Assembly (NCBI GenBank): GCA_946499615.1
Contig: CAMMST010000062.1
Coordinates: forward strand, 1-12,972
Direction: 5' to 3'
DNA length: 12,972 nt
From: Enterococcus_E cecorum_B
GTDB lineage: Bacteria > Bacillota > Bacilli > Lactobacillales > Enterococcaceae
In this document: piece by piece, positions 1 to 4,926 of the stretch
How positions within the stretch are numbered: the first letter of the stretch is position 1
Layout: each line of letters starts with the position of its first letter
Notes under the pieces: model-generated
The model's database searches: none
Told to the model about the DNA's origin: nothing
Seen by the model: the letters and a program-made list of their open reading frames with translations, nothing else
Position numbers and translations under genes: made by a program

Positions 1-148
1 GGGAGAAATTTCTCTTATGTAAACTAATCCAAGCGAATTTAGCGATAGAATGTTTCTATCAAGCTACATTAACTAAAGTTTACTTTTGTTGATATATCAG
101 CATTTCATCGATATTTAATTTACTATAATTTATTCAATTTAACTAAAA
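1..148. other. Non-coding flank, probable prophage-edge (attachment) region
   Basis: No convincing gene is seen here on either strand. The longest open stretch is plus-frame positions 3-92, which has no start codon inside the window and encodes a peptide I do not recognise; it could be the tail of a neighbouring gene. The stretch contains a 12-bp perfect palindrome at 3-14, nested inverted repeats at 19-83 and a short palindrome TGATATATCA near 90-100. Its position next to tandem repeats that look like integrase arm sites, and beyond the lysis genes, suggests the attR side of a prophage. The host junction and core sequence cannot be placed from one end alone. Confidence 0.35.
19..83. repeat. 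Nested inverted repeats around position 52
   Basis: An inner hairpin GATAGAA-TGT-TTCTATC (44-60) is extended by TAGC (40-43) pairing with GCTA (63-66) across a 2-nt bulge. An outer pair, GTAAACT (19-25) and AGTTTAC (77-83), is centred within one base of the same point. This could be a DNA cruciform or protein-binding site, or an RNA hairpin. The role is unknown; recombinase binding near the attachment site is one possibility. Confidence 0.5.
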
Positions 149-170
149 ATGGCATTCAAATGGCATTCAA
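149..170 (+). repeat. Tandem 11-bp direct repeat, candidate integrase arm-type sites
   Basis: Two perfect, directly abutting copies of ATGGCATTCAA are present at 149-159 and 160-170. Short direct repeats beside the attachment core are the usual binding sites of the N-terminal arm-binding domain of tyrosine integrases in Gram-positive prophages and conjugative elements. The location beyond the lysis and moron genes fits. No integrase gene lies in the window, so the assignment is inference from position and repeat form. Confidence 0.4.
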
Positions 171-199
171 AAAAGTCCTTGGGCGGGGCTTATTTTTTT
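169..199 (+). terminator. Probable rho-independent terminator
   Basis: The stem AAGTCC (173-178) pairs with GGGCTT (186-191), including one G-U, around the loop TTGGGCG, and is followed by A and seven T (193-199). On the minus strand the same stem has one C-A mismatch but is followed by six T, so weak bidirectional function is possible. No plus-strand gene is seen just upstream inside the window; it may insulate the prophage from flanking transcription. Confidence 0.45.
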
Positions 200-258
200 G
201 CACAAAAATAGCCACACTCCTAATTGAGCATGGCAACTACAAATCTTTTTTATGTTTC
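170..258 (-). ncRNA. Possible ~90-nt small RNA
   Basis: A minus-strand extended -10 element (265-273) would start a transcript near 258. That RNA would contain a 9-bp hairpin at 234-211 (arms GCCATGCTC and GAGTGTGGC, loop AATTAG) and end at the weak terminator structure at 191-169. The hairpin pairs fully only as minus-strand RNA, where two U-G/G-U wobbles occur; on the plus strand the same positions are C-A mismatches. A SD-like AGGAG lies in the hairpin, but only a short GTG-initiated peptide could follow, so a non-coding RNA or short leader is equally possible. Confidence 0.25.
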
Positions 259-264
259 GTGTTT

Positions 265-293
265 ATTATAGCACAAAATTTCTCAAAAAAATT
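265..293 (-). promoter_or_regulatory. Weak minus-strand extended -10 promoter
   Basis: TGCTATAAT is read on the minus strand (plus 273-265), a perfect extended -10. The -35 at 17-bp spacing (AATTTT) is poor, which extended -10 promoters tolerate. It is divergent from the strong plus promoter at 315-343, so binding at the operator between them could affect both. Confidence 0.35.
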
Positions 294-314
294 AAATATT
301 TTTGTAAAGAATTA

Positions 315-343
315 TTGACGTAAATATAGATTTACGATATAAT
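315..343 (+). promoter_or_regulatory. Sigma-A promoter of the small-protein operon
   Basis: TTGACG (315-320) is followed by 17 bp and TATAAT (338-343), a near-consensus vegetative promoter. The predicted start lies near 350, upstream of the 58-aa, 32-aa and 67-aa ORFs on the plus strand. Confidence 0.8.
319..336. promoter_or_regulatory. Palindromic operator in the promoter spacer
   Basis: CGTAAAT-ATAG-ATTTACG is a perfect inverted repeat with 7-bp arms. It fills the space between the -35 and -10 boxes, so a bound dimer would block RNA polymerase. A dimeric repressor is the expected ligand; the 67-aa HTH protein of the same operon is a candidate autoregulator, but this is inferred only from position. 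Confidence 0.55.
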
Positions 344-353
344 AATAAATGTA

Positions 354-364
354 AGGGAGGTGAT
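354..364 (+). promoter_or_regulatory. Extended Shine-Dalgarno at the 5' end without a start codon
   Basis: AGGGAGGTGAT is nearly fully complementary to the 3' end of 16S rRNA, yet no ATG, GTG or TTG follows at 5-13 nt. The only overlapping GTG (360) would open an 11-codon frame ending at 395 with no spacing. The predicted transcript starts only a few bases upstream. This arrangement resembles a STAB-SD, in which a bound 30S subunit protects the mRNA 5' end from RNase J. Confidence 0.35.
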
Positions 365-395
365 AAGAAATAAGAATCAAGAAAGGAGGTATTAG

Positions 396-572
396 ATGAA
401 AGCAAGAGAAAAAATAAAGCTCTTGGAAAAAGAAAACCAAGAGCTAAAACAAAAACTCGCCGAACGCGACCAAACGACAAGCGAGTTGAAAATAAGTTTA
501 GCGTTGCTAATCATACAACTGCTAACTTTTGTATTTGATGTAATATTTAAAATTCTGAATTACATCAAGTAG
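396..572 (+). CDS. 58-aa protein with coiled coil and one membrane helix
   Basis: The function is unknown. The start ATG follows AAAGGAGGT (382-390) at a 5-nt spacing, which strongly supports translation. Residues 4-31 are highly charged with a heptad-like pattern of I/L residues (I7, L10, L17, L21), predicting a short coiled coil. Residues 35-55 are almost wholly hydrophobic (ALLIIQLLTFVFDVIF region), predicting one membrane helix near the C-terminus. The end is basic and short. It is the first gene of a three-gene plus-strand operon under the promoter at 315-343, in the attachment-proximal accessory region of the prophage. It could be a membrane-anchored lysogeny or exclusion factor, a holin-like or type I-toxin-like peptide, or a partner of the 32-aa membrane peptide; none of these is shown. 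Confidence 0.75.
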   Translation: MKAREKIKLLEKENQELKQKLAERDQTTSELKISLALLIIQLLTFVFDVIFKILNYIK

Positions 573-576
573 GGCT

Positions 577-622
577 GAGGGGTTGCCGCCCCTCCCCTAT
601 ATTATATAAATATATCTAGGGG
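577..622 (+). promoter_or_regulatory. Competing hairpins upstream of the 32-aa ORF
   Basis: GAGGGG (577-582) can pair with CCCCTC (589-594), and CCCCTA (594-599) can pair with TAGGGG (617-622). The second hairpin covers the AGGGGG Shine-Dalgarno of the GTG-started 32-aa ORF. The two share base 594, so they are close to mutually exclusive. No T-run follows the first hairpin, so it is not a good terminator. A translational switch linked to reading of the 58-aa ORF is possible. Confidence 0.35.
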
Positions 623-632
623 GATGTCAATC

Positions 633-731
633 GTGAGAAAAAATAAAAAGACATTAACAATAATGCTAGCATTGGCTATAGCAGTGTTAGTCGGTAGGAT
701 TATCTTAGTATTATGGGAGGTTTTATCATGA
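633..731 (+). CDS. 32-aa single-pass membrane peptide
   Basis: The function is unknown. The GTG start follows AGGGGG (618-623) at a usual spacing; an ATG at 624 is in frame but touches the Shine-Dalgarno, so GTG is preferred. The peptide begins with a basic stretch (VRKNKKT) followed by a hydrophobic helix over residues 8-28 with a W near the end. This fits a small membrane peptide with its N-terminus inside, or a bare signal-anchor. Its stop TGA overlaps the ATG of the HTH gene (ATGA, 728-731), which implies translational coupling. The length and composition recall phage holin-like or toxin-like peptides, but I recognise no family. The SD may be sequestered in a hairpin (594-622). Confidence 0.55.
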   Translation: MRKNKKTLTIMLALAIAVLVGRIILVLWEVLS

Positions 732-931
732 TTATCGACGTAGAAAAAATTAAAGACTTATTGGCAGATGAAACGGTTAGCGCATATGAAATTGAAAAAT
801 ACAGTGGTCTAAACAGAATGACCATCACTAACCTAAGAAATGGTGATGCAGATCTAATGAGATTAGGTCTAGGAAGTGCATTGAAATTGATGAAATATAT
901 CGAATTGAAGAACTACTCAAAAAAGCCCTAG
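728..931 (+). CDS. 67-aa HTH (XRE/Cro-like) DNA-binding protein
   Basis: This is a small helix-turn-helix protein. Residues 17-40 (VSAYEIEKYSGLNRMTITNL and the following RNG) fit the HTH: 'YEIEKYSGL' as the first helix, 'NRMTITNLRNG' as turn and recognition helix, then a helix ending LKLMKYI at 52-58. An upstream in-frame ATG at 713 lies within the Shine-Dalgarno context; GGGAGG (715-720) is correctly spaced for the ATG at 728, so the shorter form is chosen. It overlaps the 32-aa ORF by 4 nt. Its stop lies inside the terminator stem. A role as repressor of its own operon through the palindrome at 319-336 is plausible. It is not a full-length CI-type repressor and has no peptidase or dimerisation domain. 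Confidence 0.75.
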   Translation: MIIDVEKIKDLLADETVSAYEIEKYSGLNRMTITNLRNGDADLMRLGLGSALKLMKYIELKNYSKKP

Positions 932-955
932 CGAAAAACTAGGGCTTAATTTTTT
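919..955. terminator. Bidirectional rho-independent terminator
   Basis: A perfect 9-bp stem AAGCCCTAG (923-931) / CTAGGGCTT (939-947) has the loop CGAAAAA. T-run 950-955 serves the plus strand and A-run 919-924 (T on the minus strand) serves the other direction. It separates the convergent plus-strand small-protein operon from the minus-strand DUF2335 pair, and overlaps the 3' ends of both. Confidence 0.9.
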
Positions 956-1430
956 ATCCAGATTTATCCGACTTTTCATTGTTTCTGTCATTACTACCAC
1001 TTGACAAAAAGGAGCCTACTAATCCTAATAAAGATGTACCAGATAATAAAGTTCCAGTTATTGGGTGATTCGCATAAATTAAATATGTACCCGCTAAAAT
1101 TACAACCAATCCTATTATAAATCCCAAATATTGACCTCTTCTTTTATCATTGATTTCCTTCTCAAGTAATCTTTTTTCCATATCTCTCCTATGAACAGAT
1201 TCATTTACACCATTTTCTATTATTAACTTGGCAGCGCCTGGATCTAATTCATCATATTTCTTTAAAATTTCAGGATGTGGAATTGGACCGTAATGCATTT
1301 CTAAAGTTAACATTGCCTGCTCTTTTTGTTCTGGAGGCATTTTTTCAACTTTATCTATGATTTCTATTATTTCATTATTTTCAACATCCGACTTAGTTAC
1401 ACTATGCTTCTCTGTATTTTCTGATTGCAA
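954..1430 (-). CDS. DUF2335-family membrane protein
   Basis: The hallmarks of DUF2335, an uncharacterised predicted membrane protein family common in prophages and mobile DNA, are visible. These are an acidic N-terminus (1-40), the signature HYGPIPHPEILKKYDELDPGAA (residues 46-67), a charged helical linker (75-100) ending RRGQ, and two closely spaced membrane helices (about 101-120 and 124-143). A polar tail rich in S, N, D and K follows. The start is TTG at 1430: an in-frame TGA lies two codons upstream, and GAGG is about 9 nt away. The next in-frame ATG is residue 31, which would still keep the family core. It overlaps the upstream 79-aa gene by 29 nt, so it is probably coupled to it, and ends in the bidirectional terminator. 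Its own promoter beyond the endolysin suggests expression in the lysogen. Confidence 0.85.
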   Translation of the reverse strand: MQSENTEKHSVTKSDVENNEIIEIIDKVEKMPPEQKEQAMLTLEMHYGPIPHPEILKKYDELDPGAAKLIIENGVNESVHRRDMEKRLLEKEINDKRRGQYLGFIIGLVVILAGTYLIYANHPITGTLLSGTSLLGLVGSFLSSGSNDRNNEKSDKSG

Positions 1431-1641
1431 CTCTCATATCCTCGCCTATTTTTTTATAATCGTTTCTTATCATTTTAGATGACAATAAGTTGTTTGCCGT
1501 TTTAGATATTAACACATTGCTTTTAATTCCAACAGGTTCAATAATGTTATAATTTATCGATTTCAAACTTCCATAAATAAACATATTTACTCCCTTGACA
1601 ACGTTTAGTATACCGTTTTGAATATATTTTTCCATATTCAT
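1402..1641 (-). CDS. 79-aa protein of unknown function upstream of the DUF2335 gene
   Basis: I do not recognise a family. The ATG at 1641 follows AGAAGG (1653-1648) at a good spacing. The protein is rich in N, K, I and Y. An amphipathic N-terminal half (NGILNVVKGVNMFIYGSLKS region) is followed by a basic C-terminal third (KMIRNDYKKIGEDMRVAIRK). There is no clear membrane helix or signal peptide and no cysteine. It is the first gene of a two-gene unit driven by the promoter at 1674-1702, and its 3' end overlaps the DUF2335 start by 29 nt. Co-transcription and coupling suggest that the two products act together, perhaps as a cytoplasmic or peripheral partner of the membrane protein, but this is inference. 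Confidence 0.65.
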   Translation of the reverse strand: MNMEKYIQNGILNVVKGVNMFIYGSLKSINYNIIEPVGIKSNVLISKTANNLLSSKMIRNDYKKIGEDMRVAIRKYREA

Positions 1642-1673
1642 ACACTACCTTCTAAAATTATTCTGTCAGTTAA

Positions 1674-1702
1674 AGTATACATTTTTTGTCAAGGGCTGTA
1701 AA
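1674..1702 (-). promoter_or_regulatory. Sigma-A promoter of the 79-aa/DUF2335 pair
   Basis: On the minus strand TTTACA (1702-1697) is followed by 17 bp and TATACT (1679-1674). A TTGACA also occurs in the spacer but has no -10 at proper distance. It lies between the endolysin stop (1729) and the 79-aa start (1641), giving the pair moron-like independent expression. No terminator is seen between endolysin and this promoter, so late transcripts may also read through. Confidence 0.7.
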
Positions 1703-1728
1703 GAATTTGTTTCACGAAATGTTACACA

Positions 1729-2472
1729 TCACTCAAAACTACCCCAATAGCTCGTGCGTCGATTCCCAACACACTCACCACTTGCAAGATAACCATAAGT
1801 ACCATCCGCCCGTGGTTGGCGTAACCACACATAGCCATCTTTGTAACCATACGCATCATACTGAATATATGAGCCCGTACCTAATAATGCGATTTTATCT
1901 GATTGAACAGTTGGAGCTGTACGTAGATAGATAGGGGTATTCGTAATAAAGTGCCATTTTTCCGAAATCCACTGAATGTCTGCAGCTGGTTTTGAAACTT
2001 GAGCACTTATTTTAGGCTGAGAGGATGAGGTTTTTTGATCTAAACGGTAAACATACCAGCCCATGCGATACGGACAGGCAGTCGCTTCATTTTCGATGAA
2101 CACACCATTAACGCTATCACTTTTCCATGTACAGTGAATAATTTGGGTGTTGCTGATGAAAATCACTACATGTCCAGCTGCATTGGCCGACTTGCCTTTT
2201 TCGCCAAAGATAACAATGTCTCCACGTTTAGCAGTCCACTCTTTATTTCGTGCGATTAATCTAAAGCCATTTTTTAATAGCCAATCATGCATGCTATCAG
2301 TATTCAAAACCCATCCAGCATTCGAGGCTCCTGCTTTTCTTAACGCCGCATAAAGTGTCCCACTACAATCGCCCGTACCATCTGCACCTGTCCGCGAATA
2401 ATCCATGCTATAACGGATATTTCTTGCTCTTAAGCCATACATATAATCGATAGCAGTGTCAATATTTATCAT
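1729..2472 (-). CDS. Endolysin: Amidase_5 (Pal-like) catalytic domain plus SH3b
   Basis: This peptidoglycan hydrolase releases progeny by cutting the host wall, probably as an N-acetylmuramoyl-L-alanine amidase. Residues 1-145 match the bacteriophage peptidoglycan hydrolase (NlpC/P60-like, Amidase_5) fold of pneumococcal Dp-1 Pal. Visible are YSMDY (21-25), the nucleophile in GDCSGTLYAAL (C36), AGWVLNTDSMHDWL (52-65), AKRGDIVIFG (81-90), the GHVVIF histidine (H101) and IIHC (111-114). A linker (146-165) leads to a C-terminal SH3-type wall-binding domain (about 170-235; TPIYLRTAP, YVWLRQ, GTYGYLASGE). No signal peptide is present, so export relies on the holin. The start overlaps the holin stop (ATGA), with GAAGGAG upstream. 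The SH3 domain replaces the choline-binding repeats of Pal, arguing against a pneumococcal host. Confidence 0.93.
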   Translation of the reverse strand: MINIDTAIDYMYGLRARNIRYSMDYSRTGADGTGDCSGTLYAALRKAGASNAGWVLNTDSMHDWLLKNGFRLIARNKEWTAKRGDIVIFGEKGKSANAAGHVVIFISNTQIIHCTWKSDSVNGVFIENEATACPYRMGWYVYRLDQKTSSSQPKISAQVSKPAADIQWISEKWHFITNTPIYLRTAPTVQSDKIALLGTGSYIQYDAYGYKDGYVWLRQPRADGTYGYLASGECVGNRRTSYWGSFE

Positions 2473-2858
2473 TTTTGACCATCTCCTTCATCTTTAAATA
2501 ATCTGCGGATAATCGGATTTAGGATTTTAACATCCACTCCCATTTTCTTTAGGTTTTCAGAAATGGAAATCAATTCATTTCCTGTTTCCAATCCATAAAC
2601 GACCAAAATGACTGATGTGGAAATCAACTGCGGTAAGACGAATGTAAAAGGAACGACTACTACTAATACCAGCAGCAGTCCTGTCTTTTTTAAAATTCCT
2701 TCCGACATTTTTCGACTTTTTAGCTTATGATTAATCCACGCTTGCATAAATCCGGTAATGATATCCACCGCCATCATAAGTAGGATGAAAATTAACCACA
2801 CTAATAATTGTCCGTATTCATCAGCCATCATTTCTTTAATCCAATACATCATTTGCAT
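2469..2858 (-). CDS. Phage holin (holin_4_1 / TcdE-UtxA type)
   Basis: This is a small inner membrane protein that forms the lysis hole for the endolysin. Three hydrophobic segments lie at about residues 17-38, 59-77 and 79-90. The family motif VDIITGFMQAWINHKLKSRKMSEG is at 31-54, where D32 and the basic loop before the second helix are typical. A conserved C-terminal ELISISENLKKMGV follows (95-108), and then a charged tail. The frame extends up to an ATG at 2888, but that codon overlaps the fibre gene end and lacks a Shine-Dalgarno. AAAGGTGG is correctly placed for the ATG at 2858, giving 129 residues; two more ATGs two and three codons later leave room for dual starts. It lies directly upstream of the endolysin with a 4-nt overlap, the normal lysis cassette. 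Confidence 0.9.
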   Translation of the reverse strand: MQMMYWIKEMMADEYGQLLVWLIFILLMMAVDIITGFMQAWINHKLKSRKMSEGILKKTGLLLVLVVVVPFTFVLPQLISTSVILVVYGLETGNELISISENLKKMGVDVKILNPIIRRLFKDEGDGQK

Positions 2859-2880
2859 ATTTACCACCTTTACTTCCTGA

Positions 2881-4716
2881 TTACACATAATTAATAATTC
2901 TATTATTACCTCTGCCTACTCTTGTTAATTCAATCTGTTTTTTGCCGTGATGAATAGTAACTACATTAAACGACTGCTCTGTAATTGTACCTTTGACATA
3001 TGGATGTTCTGTGTTGTTCCACGTTAATCTGCCGGCATCACAATCCACCACAATCATAGGTGTTCCATTTGCCGTCTTAAACAATTGGTCTTTATGATCA
3101 TGTCCTCCGAATACGCATACTATATGCGATTTACACGATGTACAATCGTATAATACATCGTTTAATGTAATCTGAGATTTTGTATTAATCGCATCTATCA
3201 ATTGACCTAATTGCGTAATTTTTCCAGGCAATCGCGCATTGTCTGAAATAATGTGAGAAAACACAACAACTTCACCTTCTGCTTTACAGAAATTAACAAA
3301 ATTTCCGAAATCTCTGTCGACTCGGTAAAAATCTCCGGCAGCAGAACCAGAATCAAATGCAAAGCCTCTCCAATATACGTCAGATAGATTCTTGTAAGGC
3401 GAATTTTTTGAAAAATCAAGCGTAAATGATAAACAATTTGGATTAATTAATTTTTGGTCTAATCGACCACCACCGCCATTTGGAGTTAATGCCTTCATTA
3501 CTTGTTTTTTGGTTAATTTTCTACTTTCTACTAATTCTGGCGACCAATTGCTGTTGTCATCATGATTACCAAATAATATCGGCATATCTAAATTTAAGGA
3601 ATCAAACAATCTACTCGTTTCCGCCAATTGATTTAGCATTAACTCTTTATTTTCGCCTTCGTTAATCAAATCTCCTAAATGTATCAAATAAGGAGTTTTT
3701 GTTCTTTTTAAAACTTCTTTTAACAAAGCCGGTGAATGTTTATCATTTGAATCCCAGTGAGTATCGGCTATCATCGCGAAAGTCAAATCATCAAAAGATG
3801 CATTCGCAATAATGTTATTAATTTCCGATATTTTTGAGTTAACGTGTTCCACGTAATATGGAGGTATATCGCTAGATTCTGTATCATCATCAGCCAAATT
3901 TGATATATAACTTTCATAAAGCGTTCCACCAACGAACGAATACCACTTACAGATGATTAAAGGAATTTGCCACGAATACAAATACGTATTCGTATTATAC
4001 ATAACTAGCCTCTGTTCTTTTAAGTCAAAGGCCCACATGAAATTAGTGGAATTAAATTCTATATAATCGCCTGTTTCCGAAAAATTATTAATTAGATTTT
4101 GAGTGCTTAAAAAGTTTTTAATTGTGTCGTAAGTTATGTTTAGATTTGTACTGCCAACAATGTTAATTCCAACCTTAGGTAATTTAAATTTCGTAATACC
4201 GCTGCCTAGTTTTTCTAAAATCATCTGTTCGCCATTATCAAAATATGCATAAACTTGTTGCGCTTTTTGATTTAGCGGTATTTTGTCCGACAAATCAGAA
4301 TAGTAGGATTCATATAACAACCCTCCATAATATGCGTAATAATAATTTGATACCAACACTAAATCAGTTGGATTTGTCTGCCAAAAAGGTTTAATCAGCA
4401 ATTCATCTTTAAGCGTATCTAAAATTAACTGATAAGATTGTCCTTCGATTGTATTCGCAGTAACTACCGCATTTGATGTGTTTGTTAATTTTGTTAAATC
4501 CACATTATCAAAATTTCTTTTATAATCACCATTCACAGAAATTCCTTGACCTTTTAAATCGACTTTAACATTCCCATCACCCAAATAATTAAACGATATT
4601 TTCTTGCTATTGTACAACCATGCCTGAGCTCTAATCGGAGTCGAATCTATCAACTTATTAATTTTTATTCGTCCCTGATTTAAAGTGTCGTCTGCATTTA
4701 TTTTTTCGACTGTCAT
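2881..4716 (-). CDS. Tail fibre/baseplate protein with calcineurin-like phosphoesterase domain
   Basis: A distal tail protein, probably for host binding and hydrolysis of a phosphate ester on the cell surface. Residues 1-25 carry the fibre-type start 'DTLNQGRIKIN'. Two similar modules follow, about 28-144 and 152-276, each with L-G-x-G, G-I-x-x-x-G and a closing GGxLYESYxSxL. Residues 310-560 form a metallophosphoesterase with all ligand motifs intact: IADTH (D318, H320), HLGD (D349), GNHDD (N384, H385), SHI (H488) and GGHDH (H539, H541). A short tail follows. The start has GAGGTGAAA upstream and abuts the 69-aa gene. Wall teichoic acid or another phosphodiester-linked polymer is a natural substrate for a Gram-positive phage, but this is inference. 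No signal peptide, as expected for a virion protein. Confidence 0.88.
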   Translation of the reverse strand: MTVEKINADDTLNQGRIKINKLIDSTPIRAQAWLYNSKKISFNYLGDGNVKVDLKGQGISVNGDYKRNFDNVDLTKLTNTSNAVVTANTIEGQSYQLILDTLKDELLIKPFWQTNPTDLVLVSNYYYAYYGGLLYESYYSDLSDKIPLNQKAQQVYAYFDNGEQMILEKLGSGITKFKLPKVGINIVGSTNLNITYDTIKNFLSTQNLINNFSETGDYIEFNSTNFMWAFDLKEQRLVMYNTNTYLYSWQIPLIICKWYSFVGGTLYESYISNLADDDTESSDIPPYYVEHVNSKISEINNIIANASFDDLTFAMIADTHWDSNDKHSPALLKEVLKRTKTPYLIHLGDLINEGENKELMLNQLAETSRLFDSLNLDMPILFGNHDDNSNWSPELVESRKLTKKQVMKALTPNGGGGRLDQKLINPNCLSFTLDFSKNSPYKNLSDVYWRGFAFDSGSAAGDFYRVDRDFGNFVNFCKAEGEVVVFSHIISDNARLPGKITQLGQLIDAINTKSQITLNDVLYDCTSCKSHIVCVFGGHDHKDQLFKTANGTPMIVVDCDAGRLTWNNTEHPYVKGTITEQSFNVVTIHHGKKQIELTRVGRGNNRIINYV

Positions 4717-4926
4717 CTATTTCACCTCATCAACTTTGATTTCTACCACATCAATCAATCGGATATAGTTATTTTCGCCAATCAAAACACCCGGAATGAT
4801 ATTTCCGTTTGAATCTTTAATTTTACCAGTTAGGTAATCGTAGTAATCTGTTTTTAAATCAAAATCATCTGCTACAATTTCTAAATCTTCCTTTTGCATT
4901 TGTAATTTTACAGTTATTTTTTTCAT
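4717..4926 (-). CDS. 69-aa protein between tail protein and fibre
   Basis: I do not recognise it. It is acidic, with no cysteine or membrane helix. The pattern looks like a small beta-rich domain: an N-terminal strand (MKKITVKLQM), an acidic D/Y-rich middle (DDFDLKTDYYDYLTG), a turn with NGNIIPG and a closing strand VVEIKVDEVK. The start is the TAAATG junction with the tail protein stop, preceded by a G-rich sequence; the stop is followed at once by the fibre ATG. Small ORFs at this place in siphovirus baseplate modules can be fibre-attachment or assembly proteins. Function here is not known. Confidence 0.7.
   Translation of the reverse strand: MKKITVKLQMQKEDLEIVADDFDLKTDYYDYLTGKIKDSNGNIIPGVLIGENNYIRLIDVVEIKVDEVK

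Noticed and set aside
3..92. Open plus-strand frame at the left edge as the end of a host gene
   Set aside because: Only 29 codons with an unrecognised sequence and no visible start; cannot be supported.
292..480. 62-aa minus-strand ORF across the micro-operon leader
   Set aside because: Antisense to a strong promoter and to the well-supported 58-aa gene; low-complexity hydrophobic translation, no good RBS.
1680..1728. Terminator after the endolysin
   Set aside because: Only a short TTTC/GAAA inverted repeat without GC stem or T-run; late transcripts probably run on to the terminator at 919-955.
1686..1934. Plus-strand ORF opposite the endolysin gene
   Set aside because: Its His/Thr-rich translation is the complement of the SH3 domain coding sequence; no independent support.
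2859..2888. Longer holin start at 2888
   Set aside because: No Shine-Dalgarno and overlaps the fibre gene end; the ATG at 2858 has AAAGGTGG at correct spacing.
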